This document shows positions 9,314-17,977 of a stretch of DNA of 64,000 nt, one piece after another. The notes below the pieces were generated by a model. It worked only from the letters and a program-made list of their open reading frames with translations. It was not told the DNA's origin and did not search any database. The DNA is taken from contig NZ_BMYF01000002.1 of assembly GCF_014652135.1 (NCBI RefSeq), forward strand, positions 124,001-188,000, in the 5' to 3' direction. The DNA is from Mongoliitalea lutea. GTDB lineage: Bacteria > Bacteroidota > Bacteroidia > Cytophagales > Cyclobacteriaceae. Every line of letters starts with the position of its first letter. Within the stretch, counting starts at the first letter, position 1. A program made the translations under genes and the position numbers.

Positions 9314-12189
9314 TAAAATTAAACAATTTATTAAAAATCGATAAAGCTACAAGGGGGCTAGTCTTTTTAGGTGTTTTTTTAGTTTTCTCGATTCTTTTTT
9401 TGGCATTTTATTTTTATCAAGCACTCAATGAAAATCAGATAAGATCTAATAATCAAACTTTATCTAAACAGATTGAGCTTGCAGGGAAAGAAACTGAAAA
9501 GTCATTCAATTCCATGTATGATGACATGCTTTTTTTTATTAATAATCTTGAAAATTGGACTTATGAGAGAACTGGAAATGAAATGAAGGCTTTTGAGGGT
9601 AGAGCACGAAGGATTTTCAATAATCACAGGGATTTATTAGATACAATTATTGTTGATTTCCCTAACCATCGAGTTTCTTTTTATTTTGACAATAAAAATA
9701 CCTTCGTTAGGCAGTTTAGAGAAAAACAACCAATAGAGTTAGACAATTTAAATAATATACTTACTCTTAAAAAACCTGAGAAAGACCTTTCTTTTTTAAT
9801 TTATCTAAATCTCCAAAGGTTTGCAGACAATCAATTAGCTAATTATTATTTAGGTTCGGAATCTTCCAAATTTATGACAGTAAGTGGGGAGATTTTTGAT
9901 TTGGTAGATGATTCTTATTTTTCAGGTTTCCATATAGATGTTAGTAGTTTAAATTACATTAATAATAATCTTGATATAGGTTTAAAAGGTCTGGTAAATG
10001 GGGTAATGAGTAACGCCGAAGGTAAAAGAATATCTGTATGGATCCATTTTTACCCTATTAAATTGAATCCTTTAGGAAAGGATGCCTCGCTTGTATTCAT
10101 TCAAGCACTTAATTGGACATCATCGAAAGCGTTTTCAACATATATTTATTTGATTATTGGTTTATTAGCAATGGTAGTGATTGTATTTTTTATCCTCTAT
10201 CAATTCAACCAATCTATAACTAAATCTAATGAATCGTTAGCCAAAAGTTCCAAAGAAATTGAAGAACTTTTCAAAAGGCAAACACTTTTATTACAAGAGT
10301 CAAACGGGTTCATTTATTTTCAAAATGAAAAAAATGAAATGATCAGCGTTGGGGATGAGGTGAAAAATGTATTAGGCTACGATAAAGAAGATTTCTTAAT
10401 AAATTTCCGCTCCTATATTGCTCCAGAGTGTGTCTTTGAACTGCGTGAAAAGGTTTCTGAAAGTATTTCAAGAAAGGTGGAATTTTTCAAAACTGATTTC
10501 TTTATCTTTAAAAAGGGTGGTGAGAAAATCCGGGTAAAAGTTTTTGAAAAATTACTTTTCGATGAAGGTGGCGAATATAAGGGTACTGTTGGTATTTTTA
10601 CGGATATCGATGAACAGTATCGAACCGAACAGGAACGGATTCGTTCGGAAGAGCGATTTAGATTGGTATTGCATTCGCTTCCAGACCTCATTTTTACTTA
10701 TGATAACGAGGCTAATTTTTTGGATTATTATGTTCAGGATAGCAGTGTATTATTGTCTCCTCCTGAGGATACAATCGGTAAAAATGTATTGGAGGTGGTA
10801 CCAGGAGAGCTTGGACAGCGGGTATATGACATGTTTAAAAAGGCAAAAGAAACTGGGAAAATGCAACGCATCGATATGGAGTTGCAGGTTCCAGTAGGTA
10901 CAAGGATTTTCGAAACAAGAATTTTTCGATTAGACGAGAACAGGTTGATCTCTATTGCTAGGGATGTTACAGCGCAAAAAGTTTGGGAAAAGGGATTAAG
11001 AGAAGCGATGGAAGCCGCCGAGTTGGCCAACAAAGCTAAATCTGAGTTTTTGGCTAATATGTCTCATGAAATCAGAACTCCAATGAATGCTTTGTTGGGG
11101 ATTGTCAGTTTGTTGGAAACTACCCAATTGAATGCACAGCAATTAAAATATCTTCAGCTGCTTAAATCTTCTGGAAAAAACCTATCTGGTATTATCAATG
11201 ATATTTTGGATTATTCCAAAATTGAATCAGGGGCGATGTCTCTGAAACCTACGGTATTCCATTTTAAAAATGAAATTGAGCGAACATTTCAATTGTTTGA
11301 AGGATTGTTGAAAGAAAAGGAAATCGATTTTTCACTTCAATACAATGGAGAAATACCCGTGTTTGTAGAGGTGGATCGGGAGAAATTAGTTCAGGTGATT
11401 TCTAATATTCTTAGTAACTCCATCAAATTCACGGCTAAATGTGGCAAGGTCAGTGTATCTCTGTCTTGCGAAGATATCATTGATGATACGGTGATGCTTT
11501 TATTTGAGGTAAAGGATTCAGGGATTGGTATACCTCAGGATAAAATCCAACAATTGACAGAGCCTTTCTTCCAGTTGGATGGCAGTAATACGCGGGAGTA
11601 TCAAGGGACTGGTCTAGGACTGGCTATTTCAAAAAAGATTTTGGAACTGATGGGAGGGGATCTATTGATTGAAAGTCAGGAAGGTATCGGTTCTACGTTT
11701 TCATTTTCAGTTTTTGCAAAAGCCATCACAATTGATAGTCAAGCAGATGATACGGCAAATAAAAGTGCCTTACAAAAAAGTGATCTAGTTCCTGCCTTTG
11801 GAGCGAAATATCCATTACAAATTTTGATAGCAGAAGATAATAATACCAATATTGTCTTTATGGGGATGTTGATGGACCAATTGGGTTACCAAGTGGATTT
11901 TGTATTGAATGGTTTGGAGGCAGTAGAAGCTGTGCAAAAAAAGTCCTATGATATGATTTTTATGGATATACAGATGCCGAAGCTCAATGGATTGGAAGCG
12001 ACGCAAGAGATTCTAAAATTAGGTCTGGAAAATCCACCTCAAATATGGGGATTGTCTGCTAATGCATTTAATGAAGACCGGGAAAAAGCGATTCAGCTAG
12101 GTATGAGCGGTTATTTAGCAAAACCTGTAGATATTGAAATAATCGCCAAAACGCTGCGAAGCATCTACCTCAGTTTACACAAAATATAA
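9310..12189 (+). CDS. Hybrid sensor histidine kinase/response regulator
   Basis: Inner-membrane hybrid kinase of 959 residues, starting at the ATG at 9310 (ATGA overlap with the Cache lipoprotein). A TTG two codons earlier is less likely. Order: TM1 (about 16-38), periplasmic region of about 240 residues, TM2 (about 279-300), two PAS-like domains (about 312-425 and 440-555), HisKA with SHEIRTPMNALLG (phospho-His near 587), HATPase_c with GIGIP and GTGLGLA boxes, and a C-terminal receiver (about 836-955) whose phospho-Asp is near 886 (FMDIQMP). The periplasmic part could contact the partner lipoprotein. The 5' half is visibly more AT-rich than the kinase half. There is no HPt or DNA-binding output, so a phosphorelay partner elsewhere is expected. 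Confidence 0.92.
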   Translation: MIKLNNLLKIDKATRGLVFLGVFLVFSILFLAFYFYQALNENQIRSNNQTLSKQIELAGKETEKSFNSMYDDMLFFINNLENWTYERTGNEMKAFEGRARRIFNNHRDLLDTIIVDFPNHRVSFYFDNKNTFVRQFREKQPIELDNLNNILTLKKPEKDLSFLIYLNLQRFADNQLANYYLGSESSKFMTVSGEIFDLVDDSYFSGFHIDVSSLNYINNNLDIGLKGLVNGVMSNAEGKRISVWIHFYPIKLNPLGKDASLVFIQALNWTSSKAFSTYIYLIIGLLAMVVIVFFILYQFNQSITKSNESLAKSSKEIEELFKRQTLLLQESNGFIYFQNEKNEMISVGDEVKNVLGYDKEDFLINFRSYIAPECVFELREKVSESISRKVEFFKTDFFIFKKGGEKIRVKVFEKLLFDEGGEYKGTVGIFTDIDEQYRTEQERIRSEERFRLVLHSLPDLIFTYDNEANFLDYYVQDSSVLLSPPEDTIGKNVLEVVPGELGQRVYDMFKKAKETGKMQRIDMELQVPVGTRIFETRIFRLDENRLISIARDVTAQKVWEKGLREAMEAAELANKAKSEFLANMSHEIRTPMNALLGIVSLLETTQLNAQQLKYLQLLKSSGKNLSGIINDILDYSKIESGAMSLKPTVFHFKNEIERTFQLFEGLLKEKEIDFSLQYNGEIPVFVEVDREKLVQVISNILSNSIKFTAKCGKVSVSLSCEDIIDDTVMLLFEVKDSGIGIPQDKIQQLTEPFFQLDGSNTREYQGTGLGLAISKKILELMGGDLLIESQEGIGSTFSFSVFAKAITIDSQADDTANKSALQKSDLVPAFGAKYPLQILIAEDNNTNIVFMGMLMDQLGYQVDFVLNGLEAVEAVQKKSYDMIFMDIQMPKLNGLEATQEILKLGLENPPQIWGLSANAFNEDREKAIQLGMSGYLAKPVDIEIIAKTLRSIYLSLHKI

Positions 12190-12193
12190 AAAA

Positions 12194-12243
12194 GCCATTT
12201 GATTTTATCTTGGACAATGTTGTCTTTCGATAATTCAAATGGC
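12194..12243. terminator. Bidirectional terminator between converging genes
   Basis: GCCATTTGA (12194-12202) pairs with TCAAATGGC (12235-12243) and encloses a small inner hairpin GACAA-TG-TTGTC. A-rich sequence lies before it and T-rich sequence after it. It sits between the converging kinase and E2 genes and can serve both. Confidence 0.75.
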
Positions 12244-12264
12244 CTTCTTTAAAACAATCTTTTT

Positions 12265-13581
12265 TTACAACTCTGTATTCAGGTCAAAAGCTTCTAAGTA
12301 ATCAGAAACACGTTTAACAAACATTCCTCCCAAAGAGCCATCTACCACTCGGTGATCGTATGAATGGGACAAGAACATTTTGTGTCGAATAGCAATGACA
12401 TCACCGGTAGGAGTCTCAACTACCGCAGGCTTCTTTTGAATGGCACCAACGGCCAAAATGGCTACCTGCGGTTGCATGATGATCGGCGTACCCATCACAT
12501 TACCAAATGATCCTACATTGGAGACCGTGTAGGTTCCTCCACTCAATTCATCTGGAGAAAGTTTGTTGATTCTTGCTCTGTTCGCTAGATCATTGATCTT
12601 TTTGGAAAGGCCAGTGAGATTGAATTGGTCAGCATTTCTGATGACCGGAACAATCAAATTACCGGTAGGCAAGGCCACTGCTACTCCTATATTGATATCC
12701 TTTTTCTTGATGATGTTTTCTCCGTCCACAGAGATATTGATCATTGGGAAGTCTTTGATTGCTCTAGCAACTGCCTGCACAAAGAATGGAGTAAAAGTAA
12801 ATGCTTCACCTTCTTTCTTCTTGTAGCTATCTTTGACTTTATTTCTCCACAATACAATATTGGTCACATCTGCTTCTACAAAAGAAGTTACGTGTGGAGA
12901 TATACGCTTGGAGTCCACCATGCGCTGCGCAATCATTTTACGCATTCTGTCCATCTCCATGATTTCATCTTGGGCAGATATGCTCATCTCTACCTTATGG
13001 GCTACAAACGCAGGTGCTGGGGCAAGTTTTGCGCTTGGAGCTGAAGGGGCTGCTACCGCTGGAGCTGCTTTTCTATTGGCTAGGTAGTTGAGCATGTCCT
13101 GTTTGGTCACTCTTCCTTCTTTACCTGTTCCTGGAATAGTTGCCAATTCAGCTTTGCTGATATTTTCTTCTTTGCAGATACTTAATACCAATGGAGAATA
13201 AAAGCGATCATCATCTACAGTAGCTGCTGGAGCACTTGGAGTAGCGACTAAGGTGGAAGTCTGTGCCGGCGCAGCAGCAATCAGTTCTTCTTTAGCCTCC
13301 GCCTGTACAGATGCGACTGGGGCGCTTGCAGCAACCTCGGCAGAAGTTTCAATGATTGCAATGGGAGCGCCAACTGCCACCACATCACCCTCTTTTGCCA
13401 ATATTTGTTTCAAAATACCTCCGTGAATCGCTGGTACTTCTGTATCTACCTTATCCGTTGCTACTTCCAAAACAGACTCATCTTGCTCAATGGTATCCCC
13501 CTCTTTTTTGAGCCAAGTAAGGATCGTACCTTCTATGATACTCTCACCCATTTTGGGCATCAACATCTCTACTGTTGCCAT
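12265..13581 (-). CDS. 2-oxoacid dehydrogenase E2 component (dihydrolipoamide acyltransferase)
   Basis: Core acyltransferase of a 2-oxoacid dehydrogenase complex, 438 residues. An N-terminal lipoyl domain carries EVATDKVDTEVPA (lipoyl Lys44). An Ala/Pro-rich linker, a peripheral-subunit-binding domain (about 128-167) and a second Ala/Pro linker follow. The catalytic domain (about 205-438) has the active-site motif HRVVDG (His near 410). It transfers the acyl group from E1 to CoA. The single lipoyl domain and overall size fit branched-chain or generic Bacteroidota E2 enzymes. The best partner here is the alpha-beta fused E1 at 54924-57338, about 42 kb away. No E3 gene is visible. It lies 83 nt downstream of cinA, so it may have its own promoter. 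Confidence 0.9.
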   Translation of the reverse strand: MATVEMLMPKMGESIIEGTILTWLKKEGDTIEQDESVLEVATDKVDTEVPAIHGGILKQILAKEGDVVAVGAPIAIIETSAEVAASAPVASVQAEAKEELIAAAPAQTSTLVATPSAPAATVDDDRFYSPLVLSICKEENISKAELATIPGTGKEGRVTKQDMLNYLANRKAAPAVAAPSAPSAKLAPAPAFVAHKVEMSISAQDEIMEMDRMRKMIAQRMVDSKRISPHVTSFVEADVTNIVLWRNKVKDSYKKKEGEAFTFTPFFVQAVARAIKDFPMINISVDGENIIKKKDINIGVAVALPTGNLIVPVIRNADQFNLTGLSKKINDLANRARINKLSPDELSGGTYTVSNVGSFGNVMGTPIIMQPQVAILAVGAIQKKPAVVETPTGDVIAIRHKMFLSHSYDHRVVDGSLGGMFVKRVSDYLEAFDLNTEL

Positions 13582-13664
13582 AGTTAAATTATTTAATTGG
13601 GTTTATTTCTGAGTTTTAAAATTAAATTTTATTTTCTCTATTGCAAAATCAATTTACAAAATTT

Positions 13665-14930
13665 TTATTCTGTTTGACCGATTATGCATGTTCGAAGCAA
13701 ATTTAGCCCTGCGATAGCCGTCAATTGTATATTCAACATACGGTCTTGGGTCAATTGGAGTTTTTTGGTGACGGTTGTCTGTCCATCACTGCAAGCAATC
13801 CATACAGTACCAACCGGCTTCTCTGCCCAGCCTCCTCCAGGACCTGCAATGCCACTGCTAGCCAACCCGTAATCTGCATTGAGTTTTAAGCGGATATGTT
13901 CGGCCATCTGAATGATCGTCTCCTCACTTACGGCGCCTTTAGTCTGCAAAGTTAACTCATCCACGTTTAATAATGCATGTTTAAACTGATTATGATAAGG
14001 GACCATACTTCCTTGGAAATAGGCACTGCTACCCGGAATGGAGGTAATCATATGAGAAATATAACCTCCTGAACAGCTTTCTGCCAAGGCCACTGTCTTT
14101 CCATGGTTTTTGAGTAAGCGACCTACCGTTTCTTCTAGGGTGTCCTGATTGTATCCATAGACATACTTGTCGATCAAAGGAAGTAAGGATTGTAGTTGCT
14201 GCGCCACATCATTTTCTAAGTTTTGGAAGTTGTCTCCAAAGGCCGTCAATCGTAACCGAACTTGTCCTAAAGAAGGTAAGTAGGCCAACTTAATATGTGG
14301 TGGAAGTTCTTTTTCCCAATCTTTGATCACATCTGCGAGCCAACTTTCACCAATGCCCACTGTTTTTACTACTTGATGGTAAATTATGGGTAGTTCGAAA
14401 TTTGACTTGATTCGAGGGATAACATGATCTTCCATGAGTTTTTTCATTTCATGGGGTACGCCTGGCATTGACATCCAAATGGTGCCATTTTCCTGAAACC
14501 ACATGCCTGGGGCTGTGCCAAGTACGTTGGGGATGTATGTACATTTGGTAGGTAAGTGGGCTTGAAGACGGTTCAGATCCGTTAGTACTCTTCCCCGTTT
14601 TTCAAAAAATGTTCGTACAGCTTTCAAAGCTTCAGGAACCAACTCAATTTCGCAATTGAAGTATTCTGCTAGTAAAGGTTTGGTCAGATCGTCATTTGTG
14701 GGACCTAATCCACCTGTCATCAAAATGATATCGGCGCGCTTTTCGGCGGCAGCAAAAGCTTCCAAAATTGCTTCTCGGCTATCACCTACAGTTGTTCTCC
14801 GCACTACGCGAACTCCGATTTTATCCAGCTCTTGGCTGATCCAATGGGAATTAGTATCGATTATCTGTCCGTATAGGAGCTCATCGCCTATGGCAAGTAT
14901 TTCTGCTTTGACTTCTTGGTATGGAGACAT
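13665..14930 (-). CDS. cinA: CinA-like protein (nicotinamide-nucleotide amidohydrolase / MoaB-like fusion)
   Basis: Two-domain CinA protein of 421 residues. The N-terminal MoaB/CinA domain (about 1-175) starts with EILAIGDELLYGQIIDTNSH and has GGLGPTNDD. The C-terminal domain (about 255-415) carries AESCSGGYISHMITSIPGSS and SSGIAGPGGG, the signature of NMN deamidase (PncC). In well-studied members the C-terminal domain deamidates nicotinamide mononucleotide and the N-terminal domain acts as an ADP-ribose pyrophosphatase. The old name 'competence/damage-inducible' need not apply here. It follows the SDR gene by 27 nt, within the folA-SDR-cinA run. Confidence 0.92.
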   Translation of the reverse strand: MSPYQEVKAEILAIGDELLYGQIIDTNSHWISQELDKIGVRVVRRTTVGDSREAILEAFAAAEKRADIILMTGGLGPTNDDLTKPLLAEYFNCEIELVPEALKAVRTFFEKRGRVLTDLNRLQAHLPTKCTYIPNVLGTAPGMWFQENGTIWMSMPGVPHEMKKLMEDHVIPRIKSNFELPIIYHQVVKTVGIGESWLADVIKDWEKELPPHIKLAYLPSLGQVRLRLTAFGDNFQNLENDVAQQLQSLLPLIDKYVYGYNQDTLEETVGRLLKNHGKTVALAESCSGGYISHMITSIPGSSAYFQGSMVPYHNQFKHALLNVDELTLQTKGAVSEETIIQMAEHIRLKLNADYGLASSGIAGPGGGWAEKPVGTVWIACSDGQTTVTKKLQLTQDRMLNIQLTAIAGLNLLRTCIIGQTE

Positions 14931-14957
14931 GGGTTTAATTAAATCGTTGATTATCCT

Positions 14958-15743
14958 TTATCGGACTTTAGCTTTTGCAAGTATTTTCGAAAAGATGGTG
15001 GGGAAGAAGCGCTTGAGATAGACAGCATAGGTTTCTTTTCCCCCAATCAGGACTTCTTCCTGTCGGTTGATAATGGCTTTATAGATGATTTTCGCACATG
15101 CTTCGGCACTCATACCTTTGTTTTGTGCATCATCCATAGTACCCAATGGGGATCCATCTCCAGTTAAAGCGTTGATGGAGACATTGGTTCGGATAAAGCC
15201 TGGACAAATCATGGTTACATAAATATTATCGGCAGCATGTTCTGCTCTTAAGGAGTCAAAAAAACCATGGAGTGCATGTTTTGACGCTGCATAGGAGGAA
15301 CGATAAGGGGAACCAAACTTGCCAACCAAGCTACTGACCACTGCAAACTGTCCTGTTTTTCTTTCCAAAAAGTGCGGTAAGAGTGCTTTGGTCAAGGCTA
15401 CCGTACCAAGGTAATTCACCTCCATGATTTTTCTATCGACATCGAGGGAAGTCTCTCTTACAAGTGAACGTTGACTGATGCCGCCGTTATTGAGCAATAC
15501 GTCTATTTTCCCGAAAGCATCGATTGCTTTTTTTACGATTGTTCCAAACGATTCGCTCTTGTAAAGGTCGAGGGGTAGAATAGCGATGGAATCCTTGAAG
15601 GGACTTTGGGCTTTTATTTCTTCCAGTTTCTCTGTATTTCGTGCTGAGATAATCACTTGGTGACCTTCTCTCAGGGATTTTTCAGTAACAGCTTCACCTA
15701 TACCGGAAGAAGCTCCTGTAATCCAAATAGTTTTCTTACTCAT
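14958..15743 (-). CDS. Short-chain dehydrogenase/reductase (SDR)
   Basis: Classical SDR of 261 residues. The NAD(P)-binding motif GASSGIGE is at residues 10-17, NNGG near 87, and the catalytic Ser/Tyr/Lys set sits in VVSS and YAASKHAL (about 139-160). The family resembles DHRS7B-like membrane-associated reductases; the C-terminus (about 235-255) has a basic, moderately hydrophobic tail. The substrate cannot be predicted. The start codon overlaps the folA stop by 4 nt (ATGA), so the two genes are translationally coupled. Confidence 0.88.
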   Translation of the reverse strand: MSKKTIWITGASSGIGEAVTEKSLREGHQVIISARNTEKLEEIKAQSPFKDSIAILPLDLYKSESFGTIVKKAIDAFGKIDVLLNNGGISQRSLVRETSLDVDRKIMEVNYLGTVALTKALLPHFLERKTGQFAVVSSLVGKFGSPYRSSYAASKHALHGFFDSLRAEHAADNIYVTMICPGFIRTNVSINALTGDGSPLGTMDDAQNKGMSAEACAKIIYKAIINRQEEVLIGGKETYAVYLKRFFPTIFSKILAKAKVR

Positions 15744-16240
15744 GATGCTTTTCGTTTGTAGGTGACAAAAGCATAATCGTATTCATTCTTTTCATCCTTT
15801 TGAAAGCTTTCTCTTCTGACCTCTTGCCATTCTTCTGGAGAAATTAAGGGAAAAAATGCATCCCCATCCGGACTGGCCTGAACTTCTGTGACCAATAATT
15901 CATCGGCATAAGCCATCGCTAATTTGTAGATTTCAGCCCCGCCGATGACGTAGACACGCTCCAACTTTTTCCCTATACAAAGCTGAAGTGCCTGTTCAAA
16001 AGAATTGACCATATGATGACCTTCAGGTACTTCAAACGCTGAATTTCTGCTGATGACAACAGAAGTTCTGTTGGGAAGTGGGCGGCCCACCGATTCATAG
16101 GTTTTGCGGCCCATGATGATGTGATGTCCGGAGGTAGTATTTTTGAAGAATTTAAGATCTGCGGACAATCTCCATATCAACTCATTGTTTTTACCAATGA
16201 CTTGATTTTTGGCTGTTGCGACTATGATTGAGATTTTCAA
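15740..16240 (-). CDS. folA: Dihydrofolate reductase
   Basis: Reduces dihydrofolate to tetrahydrofolate with NADPH. I place the start at the TTG at 16240, giving 166 residues that begin KISIIVATAKNQVIGKNNELIW, the normal N-terminus of the family. The frame stays open to an ATG at 16357, but that extension would read through a strong terminator hairpin (16291-16331) and would not resemble DHFR. Visible motifs: the substrate-binding segment WRLSADLKFFK, GRKTYESVG, and VIGGAEIY for NADPH. It lies downstream of fmt but behind a terminator, and is coupled to the SDR gene. Tetrahydrofolate supply connects it with metF/metH later in the window. Confidence 0.92.
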   Translation of the reverse strand: MKISIIVATAKNQVIGKNNELIWRLSADLKFFKNTTSGHHIIMGRKTYESVGRPLPNRTSVVISRNSAFEVPEGHHMVNSFEQALQLCIGKKLERVYVIGGAEIYKLAMAYADELLVTEVQASPDGDAFFPLISPEEWQEVRRESFQKDEKNEYDYAFVTYKRKAS

Positions 16241-16280
16241 GGTGATTTTTTTTGACAAGTTACCAAGGATTCGTGATTCT

Positions 16281-16331
16281 GAAAACAAAATTCCCCAAGC
16301 TTTCACTTTCAATAAAGTGTAACTTGGGGAA
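16281..16331 (-). terminator. Intrinsic terminator of fmt
   Basis: On the minus strand TTCCCCAAG and CTTGGGGAA (16331-16323 with 16299-16291) form the base of a long hairpin. An inner CACTTT-ATTG-AAAGTG stem continues it, and TTTTGTTTT follows (16290-16282). It lies after the fmt stop and inside the over-long version of the folA frame, which argues for the shorter folA. Confidence 0.85.
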
Positions 16332-16387
16332 ATTGTTTGATTTTTAAAGCAAATCAAAAATCTGTATTCTTCTTTTTGAAACCAATG

Positions 16388-17311
16388 TTATAGTTTAAAA
16401 CCTCTTAAGAATTCCTCGATTCCCATTCTCTTTTTCCCTTCAAGTTGGAGCTCTTTGATATAAATACTACCATTCCCCGTTTGGAACTTCAAGTAGGTTT
16501 TTCCATCGGATGTCCATTCCCCAACTTGTAAGTTAGGGTCGTTTTTAGCGGATGTTTCGGTGAGATAAATTTTGCAGGTTTTTTCTTGCAAGGTAGTCCA
16601 AGCCGCAGGATACGGCGATAAACCTCTTACTAAATTATGAATGCTTGTTGCATCTTTGTTCCAGTCTATTTGACAGGTTTCTTTGAAGATTTTTGGAGCG
16701 TGGTGAAGGAATTTATTTTCATCTTGTGGATAGGTTGTCACTGTTCCATTAGCGATCAATTCCACCGTTTTGACTACTAGGTCAGAACCTTTCTCCATCA
16801 TTCGTTCATAGAGACTTCCTATAGTGTCTTCGGGATGGATTGGCTCTTTTTCTTGTAAGATGATATTTCCTGTATCGATTTCATGCTTCAGGAAAAAGGT
16901 GGTCATGCCTGTTTCCGTTTCTCCATTAATAATGGCCCAGTTGATTGGGGCAGCTCCCCTGTAGTTGGGCAGGAGAGAAGCATGCAGGTTAAAGGTGCCT
17001 AAGGCAGGCATGTTCCATACGACTTCGGGAAGCATGCGGAATGCCACCACAATCTGTAAATTTGCCTGATAAGAAGATAGTTCATCTAAAAACTCAGGAG
17101 ATTTTAGATTGGTGGGCTGAAGCACAGGAATATTCAAATCCAGTGCAGCTTCCTTGACAGGAGAAGGAATAAGTTTCTGTCCTCTGCCTTTGGGTTTGTC
17201 GGGTGCGGTAATTACTGCTACTACATTCCAGCCTGCGGCAACTAATTTTTGTAAGGAGGGAACCGCAAATTCAGGCGTTCCCATATATATAATGCGTAAT
17301 TCTTGCTTCAT
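16388..17311 (-). CDS. fmt: Methionyl-tRNA formyltransferase
   Basis: Formylates initiator Met-tRNA using 10-formyltetrahydrofolate, 307 residues as usual for the family. The N-terminal Rossmann domain begins RIIYMGTPEFAVPSL. The catalytic segment contains NLHASLLPNYRGAAPI, with the Asn-His pair, and the conserved KHEIDTG follows. The C-terminal OB-fold domain (about 205-307) contacts tRNA. It is followed by its own terminator, so folA downstream is probably separately transcribed. Confidence 0.95.
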   Translation of the reverse strand: MKQELRIIYMGTPEFAVPSLQKLVAAGWNVVAVITAPDKPKGRGQKLIPSPVKEAALDLNIPVLQPTNLKSPEFLDELSSYQANLQIVVAFRMLPEVVWNMPALGTFNLHASLLPNYRGAAPINWAIINGETETGMTTFFLKHEIDTGNIILQEKEPIHPEDTIGSLYERMMEKGSDLVVKTVELIANGTVTTYPQDENKFLHHAPKIFKETCQIDWNKDATSIHNLVRGLSPYPAAWTTLQEKTCKIYLTETSAKNDPNLQVGEWTSDGKTYLKFQTGNGSIYIKELQLEGKKRMGIEEFLRGFKL

Positions 17312-17479
17312 CTATCCCAAATTGTGTTAATCAGAGGACAAAAATTAAAAAAAATACTGAATTCGACCGCTTAATTTTATTTTATTTGAAGGTAACCTTT
17401 TTTCATGAAGCTCGTTCGAACTAACTGAATTAGTAAGACTGAAATCAAAGTGCTCCAGAAAATACAAGGTGAAAAAAGC

Positions 17480-17815
17480 ATGATTAACGCATTTTCTGTT
17501 TTATTCGTGACCGTCTTCACTTTTTTGTCTATATGTGACCATTTTGAAGATATTGAGGATGTAATTTACCAAGATATTGAAATCTTAACTGAGCAAGATT
17601 TTGATGATTTTGATTTTCCTGTTAAAATATCGCGAGTGCTAGAATCTTCTTTTGTTTTGTTTGAACGAACCGAACAAATTAAGGTGGTTGATTTTCTTCT
17701 TTCAGTTATTGTACCACTTAAAGTTTATCAAGATGATTTTTTTATTCAGCCTCCAAAAATTCAAATAGTTTATGAGTTTTTTGTAGGTACGAGTATTTTT
17801 AGAAATGCACCCTAG
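17480..17815 (+). CDS. Small membrane protein of unknown function (paralogue A of a flanking pair)
   Basis: A 111-residue protein starting at ATG 17480; a GTG at 17450 would add ten residues. It has one N-terminal hydrophobic segment (INAFSVLFVTVFTFLSIC, a membrane anchor or signal), then an acidic patch (FEDIEDVIYQDIEI), the motif DFDDFDFPVKISR, a hydrophobic stretch (about 69-81) and the C-terminal end SIFRNAP. I do not recognise the family. The gene at 18853-19215 shares the same plan: hydrophobic N-terminus, acidic D-F-E patch, DFP-x2-ISR, and SI-x2-NAP as the last residues. The two are divergent paralogues on either side of an outer-membrane-type gene, just upstream of an RND efflux operon. 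Confidence 0.65.
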   Translation: MINAFSVLFVTVFTFLSICDHFEDIEDVIYQDIEILTEQDFDDFDFPVKISRVLESSFVLFERTEQIKVVDFLLSVIVPLKVYQDDFFIQPPKIQIVYEFFVGTSIFRNAP

Positions 17816-17835
17816 TTTTTTGTAACTATTGCTTT

Positions 17836-17924
17836 GCTCCATAATTAAGTTCTCACCGCTAGATAAAGTTGCCGAAGGTTTTTTTATTGAATTTGGGTGA
17901 GCTTCTTATACTGCCTTATGGAGC
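17836..17924 (+). repeat. Long imperfect inverted repeat between small membrane gene and outer-membrane gene
   Basis: GCTCCATAA (17836-17844) pairs with TTATGGAGC (17916-17924). Inside it CTCACC (17852-17857) pairs with GGTGAG (17896-17901). The whole could fold into an 89-nt hairpin with internal loops. A T7 run lies inside, at about 17879-17885. It may be an mRNA structure or an imperfect terminator. Confidence 0.4.
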
Positions 17925-17977
17925 CATGCATTTTATTTATTGATAATCAATTTTCTTTCTTTAACTGAAGTTTATAA

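Noticed and set aside
12625-13044. Antisense open frame of 139 codons opposite the E2 gene
   Set aside because: The opposite strand is a complete E2; composition and lack of motifs mark this as a frame shadow.
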